Source: JBGSUZ01 sp964404895 (GTDB taxonomy: Bacteria; Bacillota; Clostridia; Peptostreptococcales; Acidaminobacteraceae). Taken from it: DNA of 64,000 nt. The stretch covers positions 248,001 to 312,000 of the forward strand of contig CAYOLV010000001.1 in NCBI GenBank assembly GCA_964404895.1, read 5' to 3'. This document shows, in pieces, positions 27,284-35,216 of the stretch; the first letter of the stretch is position 1, and every line of letters begins with the position of its first letter. The notes under the pieces are model-generated. The model saw only the letters and a list, made by a program, of their open reading frames with translations, did no database searches and was not told the origin of the DNA. Made by a program: the position numbers and the translations under genes.

Positions 27284-28159
27284 TTAGAACGTTGTGTCAG
27301 CATAATTTGCCAGACGGGCGAGAATCATCCCCCAACCCATGCGTTGAAGATTCAAATTGTTCTCAGTTTCAGCACCAAATCGCTCTTCAATGAGACACCC
27401 GTAAGGCTTTGGAATAATACGAATATCTGTTTTGCGACCATCTCCCAGTTCAAATGTCAGTTGCTCGTTGGGAAGGATGGCTGTATAGGTGCCCCCAAAA
27501 TCAAAGCTGGCGCTACCGTCTTTAGCCGCCATTTCATAATGGAATTCACCACCCACTCGAAGATCATTCCTTGCAGATGGGCAATGCCAGCTTTCATCGG
27601 CAAAGTTCCAAGCTTTTACTTGCTCTGGATCGGTGAGGGCTGACCAGATTTTTTCAGGGGACTGGCTGGATTTTTGCCTTAATGTAATTGTGAAAGGTTT
27701 CTGTTTCAGGGATTCGCAAAGGGTAGCCAACTTGTCTAGCGCCGCATCCCACATGTTCTTAAACATATCTACATGTTCCTCTTCTAAATCCATATAGACT
27801 CTAAAGAGGCTGTTTTCAGGGTCTAGTTCCTCAAATGTATAGTTTTCGTAGGCTGGGGCCCAAAGCTTGGCGGCAGGTGAATCAAAGTCTTCCACCCCAT
27901 CGTTTAAGAGCCCTAAATGCCGTATAGAAATATACTCAGGCCAGCGGCTTTCAGCAATTTCAGAAGTCATGCCACTTTGAATACCAAACTCGTCTTCGGC
28001 AATAAATTTAATTTTACTGCCCTTCACCCAACTGCCATCAAAGTCAGAGCCAGGGGTAAAGGCTTCAGTCCATATTCGGTACAAATCAGGATCCACCACA
28101 GCCTCCCAAAGTAATTCTCGGGGGGCGTTTATTTTTATGGATAGTTCTAAACTGGTCAT
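27284..28159 (-). CDS. Tandem SRPBCC (AHSA1/START-like) domain protein
   Basis: A 291-residue protein with two START/Bet v1-like domains (about 5-140 and 150-285). The second has PEKIWSALTDPEQVKAW, DLRVGGEFHYEM and LTFELGDGRK, the hallmarks of AHSA1-type proteins; the first is a more divergent copy (APRELLWEAVVDPDLYRIW). Start 28159 is chosen because AAGGAGGTTTCCT precedes it; the longer frame has no site. It is divergent from a WYL regulator, with which AHSA1 proteins are often paired. Its ligand is unknown, probably hydrophobic. Confidence 0.85.
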   Translation of the reverse strand: MTSLELSIKINAPRELLWEAVVDPDLYRIWTEAFTPGSDFDGSWVKGSKIKFIAEDEFGIQSGMTSEIAESRWPEYISIRHLGLLNDGVEDFDSPAAKLWAPAYENYTFEELDPENSLFRVYMDLEEEHVDMFKNMWDAALDKLATLCESLKQKPFTITLRQKSSQSPEKIWSALTDPEQVKAWNFADESWHCPSARNDLRVGGEFHYEMAAKDGSASFDFGGTYTAILPNEQLTFELGDGRKTDIRIIPKPYGCLIEERFGAETENNLNLQRMGWGMILARLANYADTTF

Positions 28160-28306
28160 AGGAAACCTCCTTATTTCATCATATAATTGAAAACCGTTAT
28201 CGTTTGTATTCAATACCCGAAATAGAATATTTTAATCCATTTTGAATGCCAACAATCTTTAAAACCCGTAACCTGAATTATGCTAAAATAAAATCAGGTG
28301 ATGCAT

Positions 28307-29209
28307 ATGCAAATCAACAGATTATTAGAAATGGTCTACATGATCGTCGAAAAAAAGAATGTAACCGCCAAAGAGCTGGCAGAGTATTTTGAGGTTTCTC
28401 AACGAACCATTTACAGGGACATTGACGCCCTAAGTGGGGCGGGAATACCTGTGTATGCCAATAGAGGCAAGGGCGGCGGCATACGTCTGCTGGACAACTA
28501 TGTCATAAAAAAGTCCCTTCTATCTGAACGGGAGCAATCTGAAATTCTAGCCTCCTTACAGGGCATGAAGGCTTTAAATGTGCCCGATGTAGAACCTGTA
28601 CTGAATAAACTGGCCATTCTTTTTAATAAAAATGAAGCCAACTGGATCGACGTGGATTTTACCCAATGGGGTAGTGGCGTAGAAGAAAAAGAAAAATTCA
28701 ATCTGCTAAAACTGGCAATCCTTCATAAAAACACCTTGAAATTTCACTACTATAACGCCGAAGGTGAGTTTTCAGAGCGATTGGTTGAGCCTATGCAATT
28801 GGTATTCAAAGGACAATCTTGGTATGTTTACGGATTTTGCAGAGTAAAAAATGACTATCGAATGTTCAGGCTCAGCCGCATGAAAAAACTGACTCTAACG
28901 GATGATACATTTACGCGAAAAATCCCTGAGAAACAGGACACGGCCGCCAAGGCAAAAACGGAGCCCTTCGTGCCATTGGTTATGAAAGTAGAGGCAAAAC
29001 TGGCCCATCGGGTATGGGATGAGTTCCAACGAGATGCCATTGAGCAGCAACCAGATGGTAGTTTTACAGTCACTTTAAGTTTGCCGGAGAACGAATGGCT
29101 TTACGGCTATATTTTATCCTTTGGAGACAGTGGGGAAGTGCTGGCACCCCCGCACATGCGCCAGTTGATTCAGCAAAAATTAAAAAAGAGTTTGGAAAGA
29201 TATTTATAA
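28307..29209 (+). CDS. YafY-family HTH/WYL transcriptional regulator
   Basis: About 300 residues. The N-terminal DeoR-like helix-turn-helix (about 1-55) has VTAKELAEYFEVSQRTIYRDID and the winged segment GIPVYANRGKGGGIRLLD. The WYL domain (about 135-210) carries FKGQSWYVYGFCR and DYRMFRLSRM, followed by a WCX C-terminal extension. Starts at 28298 (GTG), 28301 and 28307 are all in frame; 28307 is preferred because AGGTG sits 6 bases before it. It is divergent from the SRPBCC gene, and GTATT-C-AATAC at 28206-28216 in the shared region is a possible operator. Confidence 0.9.
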   Translation: MQINRLLEMVYMIVEKKNVTAKELAEYFEVSQRTIYRDIDALSGAGIPVYANRGKGGGIRLLDNYVIKKSLLSEREQSEILASLQGMKALNVPDVEPVLNKLAILFNKNEANWIDVDFTQWGSGVEEKEKFNLLKLAILHKNTLKFHYYNAEGEFSERLVEPMQLVFKGQSWYVYGFCRVKNDYRMFRLSRMKKLTLTDDTFTRKIPEKQDTAAKAKTEPFVPLVMKVEAKLAHRVWDEFQRDAIEQQPDGSFTVTLSLPENEWLYGYILSFGDSGEVLAPPHMRQLIQQKLKKSLERYL

Positions 29210-29251
29210 AAATATTCGCAGAAATTCATTATAATAGGCATTAAATTATTA

Positions 29252-29277
29252 TAATATGACACGTTAGTGTCATATTA
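29252..29277. promoter_or_regulatory. Perfect 11-bp inverted repeat, likely operator
   Basis: TAATATGACAC-GTTA-GTGTCATATTA lies 47 bases upstream of the GyrI-like gene and 42 bases after the WYL regulator stop. It is not followed by a T run on either strand, so a protein-binding operator is more likely than a terminator. Confidence 0.6.
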
Positions 29278-29323
29278 AGAGGCATATACTGAATTCATAA
29301 AATATGAAAAGAGGTATATAAAA

Positions 29324-29791
29324 ATGAAATATGAAGTGGTTCAACTGGAAGAGAAAAAAGTAGTAGGTCTTCAAATCAGAACCAGTAACGATGATCCGAA
29401 TATGGGTAATAAAATTGGCATGACATGGGAAAAGTTTTTCGCAGAAGGACTCTACGCCCAAATACCCCACAAGAAAAATGACAAGACCATTGGGCTGTAT
29501 ACCCACTATGAATTTGGGGTAAAAGGCGAATATGATGTGGTGGTCTGCTGTGAGGTGGAGGACACTGAGAATTTGCCTGAGAAATTTAACCTGGCAACTA
29601 TCCCATCAGGGTCATATGCAAAATTTATCGTCAGAGGTCATGTTCAAAAAGCTGTAGCTGACTTTTGGACAAAGTTTTGGACAATGGACTTAGACAGAAA
29701 ATTTTCAAGCGACTTTGAAGAGTATCAAGGCGGAGAAGATATGGAGAACGCTGAAATCCACATCTATATTTCTTTGAATGGAGATGAATAA
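29324..29791 (+). CDS. GyrI-like small-molecule-binding domain protein
   Basis: A 155-residue stand-alone effector-binding domain of the GyrI/SOUL-like fold (as in AraC E. coli Rob and BmrR C-termini). Typical features are EEKKVVGLQIRT near 10, YTHYEFGVKGEYDVVVCCEV near 60-80 and IPSGSYAKFIVRGH near 93. No DNA-binding part is present. GAGGTATA precedes the ATG. The YoaP-like gene starts 3 bases after its stop, so it heads a run 29324-31071 (perhaps to 31880). The preceding inverted repeat is probably its operator. Confidence 0.8.
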   Translation: MKYEVVQLEEKKVVGLQIRTSNDDPNMGNKIGMTWEKFFAEGLYAQIPHKKNDKTIGLYTHYEFGVKGEYDVVVCCEVEDTENLPEKFNLATIPSGSYAKFIVRGHVQKAVADFWTKFWTMDLDRKFSSDFEEYQGGEDMENAEIHIYISLNGDE

Positions 29792-29794
29792 AAG

Positions 29795-30598
29795 ATGGAA
29801 ATTATAAAAATTGACCACAGCAATATTGAGAACGAACATATTTGCTGCGCCATTTCAGACAAAAAAGGCGATATTTGTGCCGCCTCAAAAAAGGATTGGA
29901 TGAAAAGTCAATTTGAAAAGGGGCTGATCTTTAGGCGCCTCGACGCCAGAGGCAAGGCGTTTGTGGAATATATACCCGCTGAAAATGCTTGGTGCCCTAT
30001 TGAGGCAGAGGGTTATATGTTCATCAATTGTTTTTGGATTTCAGGACAGTTTAAAGGACAAGGCTACGCAGACAGACTCTTAGAAGCGTGTATTTCAGAC
30101 GCCAAAGCTCAGAATAAAAAAGGCTTGGTCATATTGTCTTCTCAGAAAAAAATGCCATTCTTGTCCGACCCTAAATACTTAAAATATAAAGGCTTTAAGC
30201 TGTGCGATGAGGCAAAGCCTTATTACGAACTGCTTTACTTGCCACTTGAAACCCAGGCACAGAATCAGATTGAAACCCAGGCTCAGAACCAGTCCCAAAC
30301 CCTGACCAAACTCCCTAAATTTAAAGACTGTTGTAAAAATGCGTCCATTCCTGAGAAGGGCATGGTTTTATACTATACCAATCAGTGCCCTCACACAGAA
30401 AAGTACGCCCCCCTCATTGCAGCTATTGCAGAGGCAAATGGGCAAAGGATTCAGCTGAGAAAAATAGAAACCATAGAGCAGGCGCAAAACGCCCCAGCCC
30501 CATTTACCACTTATAGCTTTTTCGATGAGGGCAATTTCATCACCAATGAGATTTTTTCTGAGAGCAAGTTTAAGAAGTATTTGGAGGGAAGGCTATGA
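29795..30598 (+). CDS. yoaP: GNAT acetyltransferase with YoaP-like C-terminal domain
   Basis: A 267-residue protein. Residues about 40-150 form the GNAT fold with the acetyl-CoA loop GQFKGQGYADRLLEACI near 88. Residues about 180-262 form the YoaP-like domain, including PEKGMVLYYTNQCPHTEKY and the FTTYSFFDEG segment. The two are joined by a Gln-rich linker with a small internal duplication (ETQAQNQ twice, about 152-168), which is direct evidence of a recent slippage-type duplication. The stop overlaps the next start as ATGA. Substrate unknown. Confidence 0.85.
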   Translation: MEIIKIDHSNIENEHICCAISDKKGDICAASKKDWMKSQFEKGLIFRRLDARGKAFVEYIPAENAWCPIEAEGYMFINCFWISGQFKGQGYADRLLEACISDAKAQNKKGLVILSSQKKMPFLSDPKYLKYKGFKLCDEAKPYYELLYLPLETQAQNQIETQAQNQSQTLTKLPKFKDCCKNASIPEKGMVLYYTNQCPHTEKYAPLIAAIAEANGQRIQLRKIETIEQAQNAPAPFTTYSFFDEGNFITNEIFSESKFKKYLEGRL

Positions 30599-31071
30599 AA
30601 AAAGAGCAAGAAGAAAAAGACCCTCCGACAACCACCCAAAGTGTAGCACCAACACCAGCTCAAAGCCTATCCTCAGCCCCATCCATGGCAACAATTAGCA
30701 CTACGGTAGACAACCCTTTATTTGACCAGTTGTGTCGCTATCTAGAAGCAGAATACTCAGTAGAACCCAAGGTAGAATTCAGCCAATGTTCCATGCAGTA
30801 CGGCTGGAATGTGAAATATAAAAAGTCGGGACGATCCTTATGTACCTTGTATCCTATGGAGGGCTACTTTATTGCCCTTGTAGTGATTGGCAGTCGCGAA
30901 GAGGGTGAAATGACGTTGACATTGCCCCTGCTCAGCGACTATTTACAGAATCTTTATCATGAAACCAAAAGCTGCATGAATCAAAAATGGCTCATGATCA
31001 ACGTAACCAACGAGGCTACTTTAGAAGATGTGAAGCACTGCATCGCCATTCGCAGAGGTAAGAAAAAGTAG
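30595..31071 (+). CDS. DUF3788 family protein
   Basis: A 158-residue cytosolic protein. Residues 1-40 are a low-complexity Thr/Pro/Ser/Ala tail not usual for the family. The DUF3788 core (about 45-155) has VEFSQCSMQYGWNVKYKKSG, RSLCTLYPMEGYFIALVVIG and the C-terminal EATLEDVKHCIAIRRGKKK. The start overlaps the yoaP stop by four bases (ATGA), with GGAGGG upstream inside yoaP, so translation is coupled. No function is known for the family. Confidence 0.78.
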   Translation: MKKEQEEKDPPTTTQSVAPTPAQSLSSAPSMATISTTVDNPLFDQLCRYLEAEYSVEPKVEFSQCSMQYGWNVKYKKSGRSLCTLYPMEGYFIALVVIGSREEGEMTLTLPLLSDYLQNLYHETKSCMNQKWLMINVTNEATLEDVKHCIAIRRGKKK

Positions 31072-31103
31072 AAAACTGATTGAGAAGTATTCGCAAAGGT
31101 TAG

Positions 31104-31880
31104 GTGATTTGCTTGGAAGCATTGGAAATGCAAAATGATTTGCTGAATTTATACGAAACAGGATACGACCCATTATATACCGCTGCCTTTCGAATGACCG
31201 GCAATCACTTTGACGCCGAAGACCTCATGCAGACCACTTTTTTTAAAGCGCTGAAGCATATTGAACAGTTCAAGGGCGAAGCAAAGCTCTCCACTTGGGT
31301 TTACAGAATTTTGGTCAATGAAGGCAACAACTATTATAAAAAAATCAAAAAGCTTCCCGTTGTGGCTATTGCAGAAGACATGGACATGAGTGAGTCAGAA
31401 TTCTTTTCAACCTTAGAGTCTCAAAATGAACCTGTGGAAAGCAATTTGGTCGTAGAAGAAATGAGAGAAAAGTGCTTAACGGCCTTCATGCGATGTCTGC
31501 CGAAAAATCAACGGGCAGTCTTTGTCCTGAGAACTTTTCTAGACTTACCTCTGACTGAAATTGCTGAAATTCTGGAAATCAAAGAGAATAATGCAAAGGT
31601 GATTCTTCATCGGGCAAGAAAGCGCATTCAAGAGCTTCACCAAGACAGATGTAGTTTGATTGATCCGTCAAAGCCTTGCAAATGCTATTTGTGGATAAAA
31701 TTTATGAAAGACCGAAACCTGCCCATGCCAAAAGGCTATACGGACTACAAAGACCCTGACCTGCTGGATGAATACAAACAGTATATTCAAGGCACGGTAG
31801 ACCTTTATGCCCTCTATAAAGTCGGCAGAAAAATGCCCAAAGAATTATTTTTCGAAAGATTGAGAGAAAAAGTTTTGTAA
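31104..31880 (+). CDS. ECF-family sigma factor with Cys-containing C-terminal extension
   Basis: About 258 residues from a GTG start; TTG at 31113 and ATG at 31128 are alternatives and the choice is uncertain. Region 2 (about 15-85) has DAEDLMQTTFFKALKHIEQF and LSTWVYRILVNEGNNYYK. Region 4 (about 130-185) has LPKNQRAVFVLRTFLDLPLT and the helix ENNAKVILHRARKRI. A C-terminal tail of about 70 residues follows, starting with a CxC-x3-W motif (CKCYLWIKF near 198). It is longer than typical ECF factors (about 170-190), and no anti-sigma gene is adjacent. The tail may replace it. Confidence 0.85.
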   Translation: MICLEALEMQNDLLNLYETGYDPLYTAAFRMTGNHFDAEDLMQTTFFKALKHIEQFKGEAKLSTWVYRILVNEGNNYYKKIKKLPVVAIAEDMDMSESEFFSTLESQNEPVESNLVVEEMREKCLTAFMRCLPKNQRAVFVLRTFLDLPLTEIAEILEIKENNAKVILHRARKRIQELHQDRCSLIDPSKPCKCYLWIKFMKDRNLPMPKGYTDYKDPDLLDEYKQYIQGTVDLYALYKVGRKMPKELFFERLREKVL

Positions 31881-31937
31881 CCGAATCTCCTTTTTGATGT
31901 CTAAATAAGTGTAAGACCATTAAAAGGAGGAAGGATT

Positions 31938-32366
31938 ATGGAATTTAAAATTGTTGCACCTTGCGGTATTGATTGTTTTAACTGTGAAATGTATGAGAAA
32001 AATGTGACAGACGCCTTTCAAACTCGGTTGGGGGCTAATTTGAATGTACCCAAAGAGCGTATTACCTGTAAAGGCTGCATAGAGGGCAACCAATGCCTCT
32101 TGCTGGATTTGCGGGGAGAAAAATGTAAAACCTTGGAGTGTGTCCGTGAAAAAGGGGTTCATTATTGTTTTGAATGTGACAATTTCCCTTGTGAAAACTT
32201 AATGCCCATAGCAGACAAAGCATCGATTTACCCCCAAAACTTTAAGCTATACAACCTCTGTATGATGAAAAAACTTGGCATTGAAGGCTGGCTGGAATTG
32301 GCAGACGACATTCGCCACACCTATTACCACCAGACCATGAGAATTGGCATGGGCGGCAGCAAATAA
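31938..32366 (+). CDS. DUF3795 cysteine-rich protein
   Basis: A 142-residue protein with at least eleven cysteines in paired motifs: CGIDCFNC near 11, CKGC near 50, CLLL, CKTLEC near 68-73, CFECDNFPC near 82-90 and a late Cys in NLCMM. This is the DUF3795 pattern, presumably binding zinc or an iron-sulfur cluster. AAAGGAGG precedes the ATG. It follows the sigma gene at 57 bases and ends in a strong terminator, so it may be the last gene of that unit. Function unknown. Confidence 0.82.
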   Translation: MEFKIVAPCGIDCFNCEMYEKNVTDAFQTRLGANLNVPKERITCKGCIEGNQCLLLDLRGEKCKTLECVREKGVHYCFECDNFPCENLMPIADKASIYPQNFKLYNLCMMKKLGIEGWLELADDIRHTYYHQTMRIGMGGSK

Positions 32367-32396
32367 GCCGTTGAAAATGAATCGTAAACTTAGAAA

Positions 32397-32443
32397 GAAC
32401 AGATGTGCACAGGATTGAACTGGTGTACGTCTGTTCTTTTTTT
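32397..32443 (+). terminator. Hairpin terminator after DUF3795 gene
   Basis: AGAACAGATGTGCAC pairs with GTGTACGTCTGTTCT (two G-U pairs) and is followed by eight T residues. Confidence 0.88.
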
Positions 32444-32503
32444 AGGAAGTTTCTTGCGTCGTGGGAATGATCTGTGGAAAGACTGGCACCCTAATCTCAC
32501 CTC

Positions 32504-32549
32504 TTGACAAAAATGAAGCTTAATCATAAAATGAATAAAAGTTCATTCA
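32504..32549 (+). promoter_or_regulatory. Promoter and operator of the TetR/esterase operon
   Basis: TTGACA (32504-32509), a 17-base spacer and TAAAAT (32527-32532) form a near-consensus housekeeping promoter. Immediately after it, TGAATAAAAGTTCATTCA (32532-32549) is an inverted repeat with TGAAT / ATTCA half sites, the kind of site TetR repressors use. The position over the transcription start fits autorepression. Confidence 0.7.
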
Positions 32550-32567
32550 ATAAAAAGGAGGTGCTAC

Positions 32568-33182
32568 ATGGCAAGAGGTATTGAAAAAAACCAGCAATTA
32601 AGAGCCCAGAGTACAGAAAAAATAATTGGAGCAGCGTTGATACAGTTCTCAAAGAAGGGTTTATTTGCAACGCGGATTCAGGATATAGCGGCAGAAGCAG
32701 GCATTTCACAAGGTCTTTTATATCGATATTTTCCATCTAAAAATGAGATTTACGTAGCTTTGGTGGAAGACGCTCTGGATAAAATGAACCAGAAAGCAGA
32801 AGAAGTATTGGCGATGGATATTAAGGCAAAGGAGAAAATTTTAATGACCCTTGACGCTATGTACACCACAATTGAGACCAGTGAGCGGTATAGACAAACC
32901 AGTCGATTGATTGCAGAGGGCATGAGCTCAGAGTCAGTTCCAACAGAAGCAAAGGAAGCTCTGAAAGCCAAGCGAAATAAGCCTTATCAAATATTTGAAC
33001 AGATTATCAGACAAGGGCAATTAGAAGGCGATATGCATCAAGGGGACCCTTATGACCTTGCGATTCTGTTTTGGAGTACCCTCAATGGTTTAACGGTTTA
33101 TCAAACTTCAAGAGATGAGGCAAGACCTCTGCCCGATAAAGGGTTTATAGCAAGAATGTTTATAAAGGAGTGTGTAAAATGA
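32568..33182 (+). CDS. TetR/AcrR family transcriptional regulator
   Basis: A 204-residue repressor-type protein. The N-terminal helix-turn-helix (about 15-60) has ATRIQDIAAEAGISQGLLYR and YFPSKNEIY, typical of TetR. The C-terminal ligand domain ends with a region like TetR_C (SRDEARPLPDKGFI). AAAGGAGGTG precedes the ATG. Its stop overlaps the esterase start as ATGA, so the two are translated together, and the regulator probably senses a compound related to the esterase substrate. Confidence 0.92.
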   Translation: MARGIEKNQQLRAQSTEKIIGAALIQFSKKGLFATRIQDIAAEAGISQGLLYRYFPSKNEIYVALVEDALDKMNQKAEEVLAMDIKAKEKILMTLDAMYTTIETSERYRQTSRLIAEGMSSESVPTEAKEALKAKRNKPYQIFEQIIRQGQLEGDMHQGDPYDLAILFWSTLNGLTVYQTSRDEARPLPDKGFIARMFIKECVK

Positions 33183-34126
33183 GTATAAAAGGCAAAATGT
33201 TTCACATCCTCTTAAGGTACAGACATCTTTTAAAGGGAAAGCTTGTTGCAGATGTAATTGACGAGAATACTAATATTGAAAATTTAAGGCGTGAGACAGA
33301 AGTAATGGCTATGAAGTTGGTAAAAAAAATAGAGGGCATCCGTTACGAAGAAAGTTCATTTTCAGACTTTTATTCAGAATGGGTTCGCGTAGACAACGCC
33401 CCAAAGGAAAAGGTTGTTTTGTATTTTCATGGAGGCGGCTTTGTCATGGGAAGTGCCCAGTCCCATAGAAATATTGTTGGGAATTTTGCCAAAACCCTAG
33501 GCATAGACGCACTGGTATTCGATTATCGACTGGCTCCTGAAAACCCTGCCCCTGCAGCAGTAGAGGATTCAGAGAAAATATACAGTTGGCTTCTTAGTCA
33601 GGGCTATTTGGCTCATAATATATTCTTTGTAGGCGATTCAGCTGGGGCAGGTATTGAACTAGCCACTTTGTTAAAAATCAAAGATGAGGGCGGTCAATTG
33701 CCAGCAGGGTGTGTGGCCTTTTCTCCCTGTACCGATATGACACTCTCAGGAAACTCTCATAGAACCAGAGCGAAGGCAGATCCTTGCACACCTAAAGGGG
33801 CAAACGAAACTTATACAAAGTATTATATTGGGGGTGGAGACCCTGAAAATCCTTATGTGTCGCCCCTGTTTGGCGACTTGTCGGGTTTACCGCCTATTCT
33901 CATTCAGGTAGGCGATGACGAAACCCTTTTAGATGATTCTGTAAGGTTTGCTAAAAAAGCTGAAAACGCTGGTGTAGAAGTGACCTTAAAGGTATGGAAA
34001 GGCATGTTTCATTGTTTTCCACTTCTTGCGCCAATGTTTCCAGAAGCCACAGAAGCCCTTAATGAGTCTTGTCAGTTTATAAAAGAAAAACTCAGCACGA
34101 AATGTCCTGTCGGCACACAAAAATAA
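33179..34126 (+). CDS. Alpha/beta hydrolase, hormone-sensitive-lipase-type esterase
   Basis: A 315-residue carboxylesterase of family IV. The oxyanion-hole motif HGGGFVMGS is near 85, the nucleophile elbow GDSAGAG near 153, the acid in VGDDETLLDD near 245 and the catalytic His in MFHCFPL near 275. There is no signal peptide. Start 33179 (ATGA overlap with tetR, AAGGAG 8 bases upstream) is preferred over the in-frame ATG at 33170, which lies inside the tetR end. It likely hydrolyses short acyl esters. Confidence 0.9.
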   Translation: MSIKGKMFHILLRYRHLLKGKLVADVIDENTNIENLRRETEVMAMKLVKKIEGIRYEESSFSDFYSEWVRVDNAPKEKVVLYFHGGGFVMGSAQSHRNIVGNFAKTLGIDALVFDYRLAPENPAPAAVEDSEKIYSWLLSQGYLAHNIFFVGDSAGAGIELATLLKIKDEGGQLPAGCVAFSPCTDMTLSGNSHRTRAKADPCTPKGANETYTKYYIGGGDPENPYVSPLFGDLSGLPPILIQVGDDETLLDDSVRFAKKAENAGVEVTLKVWKGMFHCFPLLAPMFPEATEALNESCQFIKEKLSTKCPVGTQK

Positions 34127-34140
34127 ATTTATAATGATAT

Positions 34141-34153
34141 TGACCGGTCAAAC
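34141..34153 (+). promoter_or_regulatory. Palindromic GACCGGTC element before the AraC-GyrI gene
   Basis: TGACCGGTCA (34141-34150) is a perfect palindrome 30 bases before the GTG start and just after a TATAAT at 34130-34135. GACCGGTCAAAC (34142-34153) recurs exactly, in the same orientation relative to the gene, before the GyrI-like gene ending at 52023. Confidence 0.55.
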
Positions 34154-34171
34154 AACTAGGAGGAGCGAAAA

Positions 34172-35134
34172 GTGATTTTACATCTTCAGAAGGCAATAGA
34201 TTTTATAGATGGACACATAGAGGAGCCACTCTCTTTAGACAGGATTGCTGAACATATTGGTTTTTCTAAGTTTTACATGAACCATATGTTTAGCATTTAC
34301 ACGGGTTTCTCTGTCATGGAATATGTCAGAAGAAAAAAACTGGAATATGCCATAGGTCAGTTAAAAACAGACAAAAGGATCATTGATATCGCCTTAGAGG
34401 TAGGGTATTCTTCTGAAAGAGCCTTTTCGAGAGCTGTTGTCAATGCATATGGCCATTCGCCAACGTATTTTAGAGCGCATGACATACTTAAGACCCGAAA
34501 CCTTGTCATTTATAATCTAAAGCTTGAAGCAGACGAAGAACGAATTCTAGCAGGATTTCCTCCAACTTTTGAAACGATTAAGGAAAATATTAAGCTGAAA
34601 GGAATTGAGACCATGAAAAAATATTTAAGCGATGTACGTTACGAAACGATAGATAAACTCCTTGTATTAAGTGGAACAGCCATTGGCAACGAACCTGAGG
34701 ATGCCATTATTGACACCATGAACCGACTTGCAAAAACTTATGACATAGAAGTTTTGAGATGCTTTGGATTCGATTCACCTGTAGAAGGTACTGAGGATGT
34801 GACCCAGTTCAGAGGTTACGAAAGCTGGCTTTCAATAGACGAAAAAATGCTTGAAAAGCTTCCGAAAGAAGACTCTTTCATGTTTGAAGAAACACAAATC
34901 ACTATCAAGAATATTCCAGCTTTTAGATATGCAACCCTTCGAATTGAAGACCCAATGGTCGACCCCTTTGAACGGATTGGTTCAGGGTGGCAGTTCCTAG
35001 TGAAATGGCTGGAAGATCACGACTTCAAAGAGGCAGATTTTGAGCGCTGTGAGTCGGCCAATTGTCTTGAAGAGGTTAAAATGGTAGGCGATATGATGGT
35101 GATGGATATTTATATCCCTGTGGATCGAAAATAA
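34172..35134 (+). CDS. AraC-family regulator with GyrI-like effector domain
   Basis: A 320-residue one-component regulator. GTG start with AGGAGGAG upstream. The AraC double helix-turn-helix is N-terminal (about 1-105: LDRIAEHIGFSKFYMNHMF, then IDIALEVGYSSERAFSRAV). A linker and a GyrI-like ligand-binding domain follow (about 150-318: IPAFRYATLRIEDP near 253). This is the layout of Rob/SoxS-GyrI proteins, which respond to cationic drugs or bile-like compounds. A 12-base palindromic element precedes it and is shared with another GyrI gene in the window. Confidence 0.88.
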   Translation: MILHLQKAIDFIDGHIEEPLSLDRIAEHIGFSKFYMNHMFSIYTGFSVMEYVRRKKLEYAIGQLKTDKRIIDIALEVGYSSERAFSRAVVNAYGHSPTYFRAHDILKTRNLVIYNLKLEADEERILAGFPPTFETIKENIKLKGIETMKKYLSDVRYETIDKLLVLSGTAIGNEPEDAIIDTMNRLAKTYDIEVLRCFGFDSPVEGTEDVTQFRGYESWLSIDEKMLEKLPKEDSFMFEETQITIKNIPAFRYATLRIEDPMVDPFERIGSGWQFLVKWLEDHDFKEADFERCESANCLEEVKMVGDMMVMDIYIPVDRK

Positions 35135-35216
35135 GTTGGAACTTTTTTTAATCATGATGCGTCTAATCAATATATATTCAACAAAAATTGAAGAACTTAT
35201 AATTGGAGGTCACATC

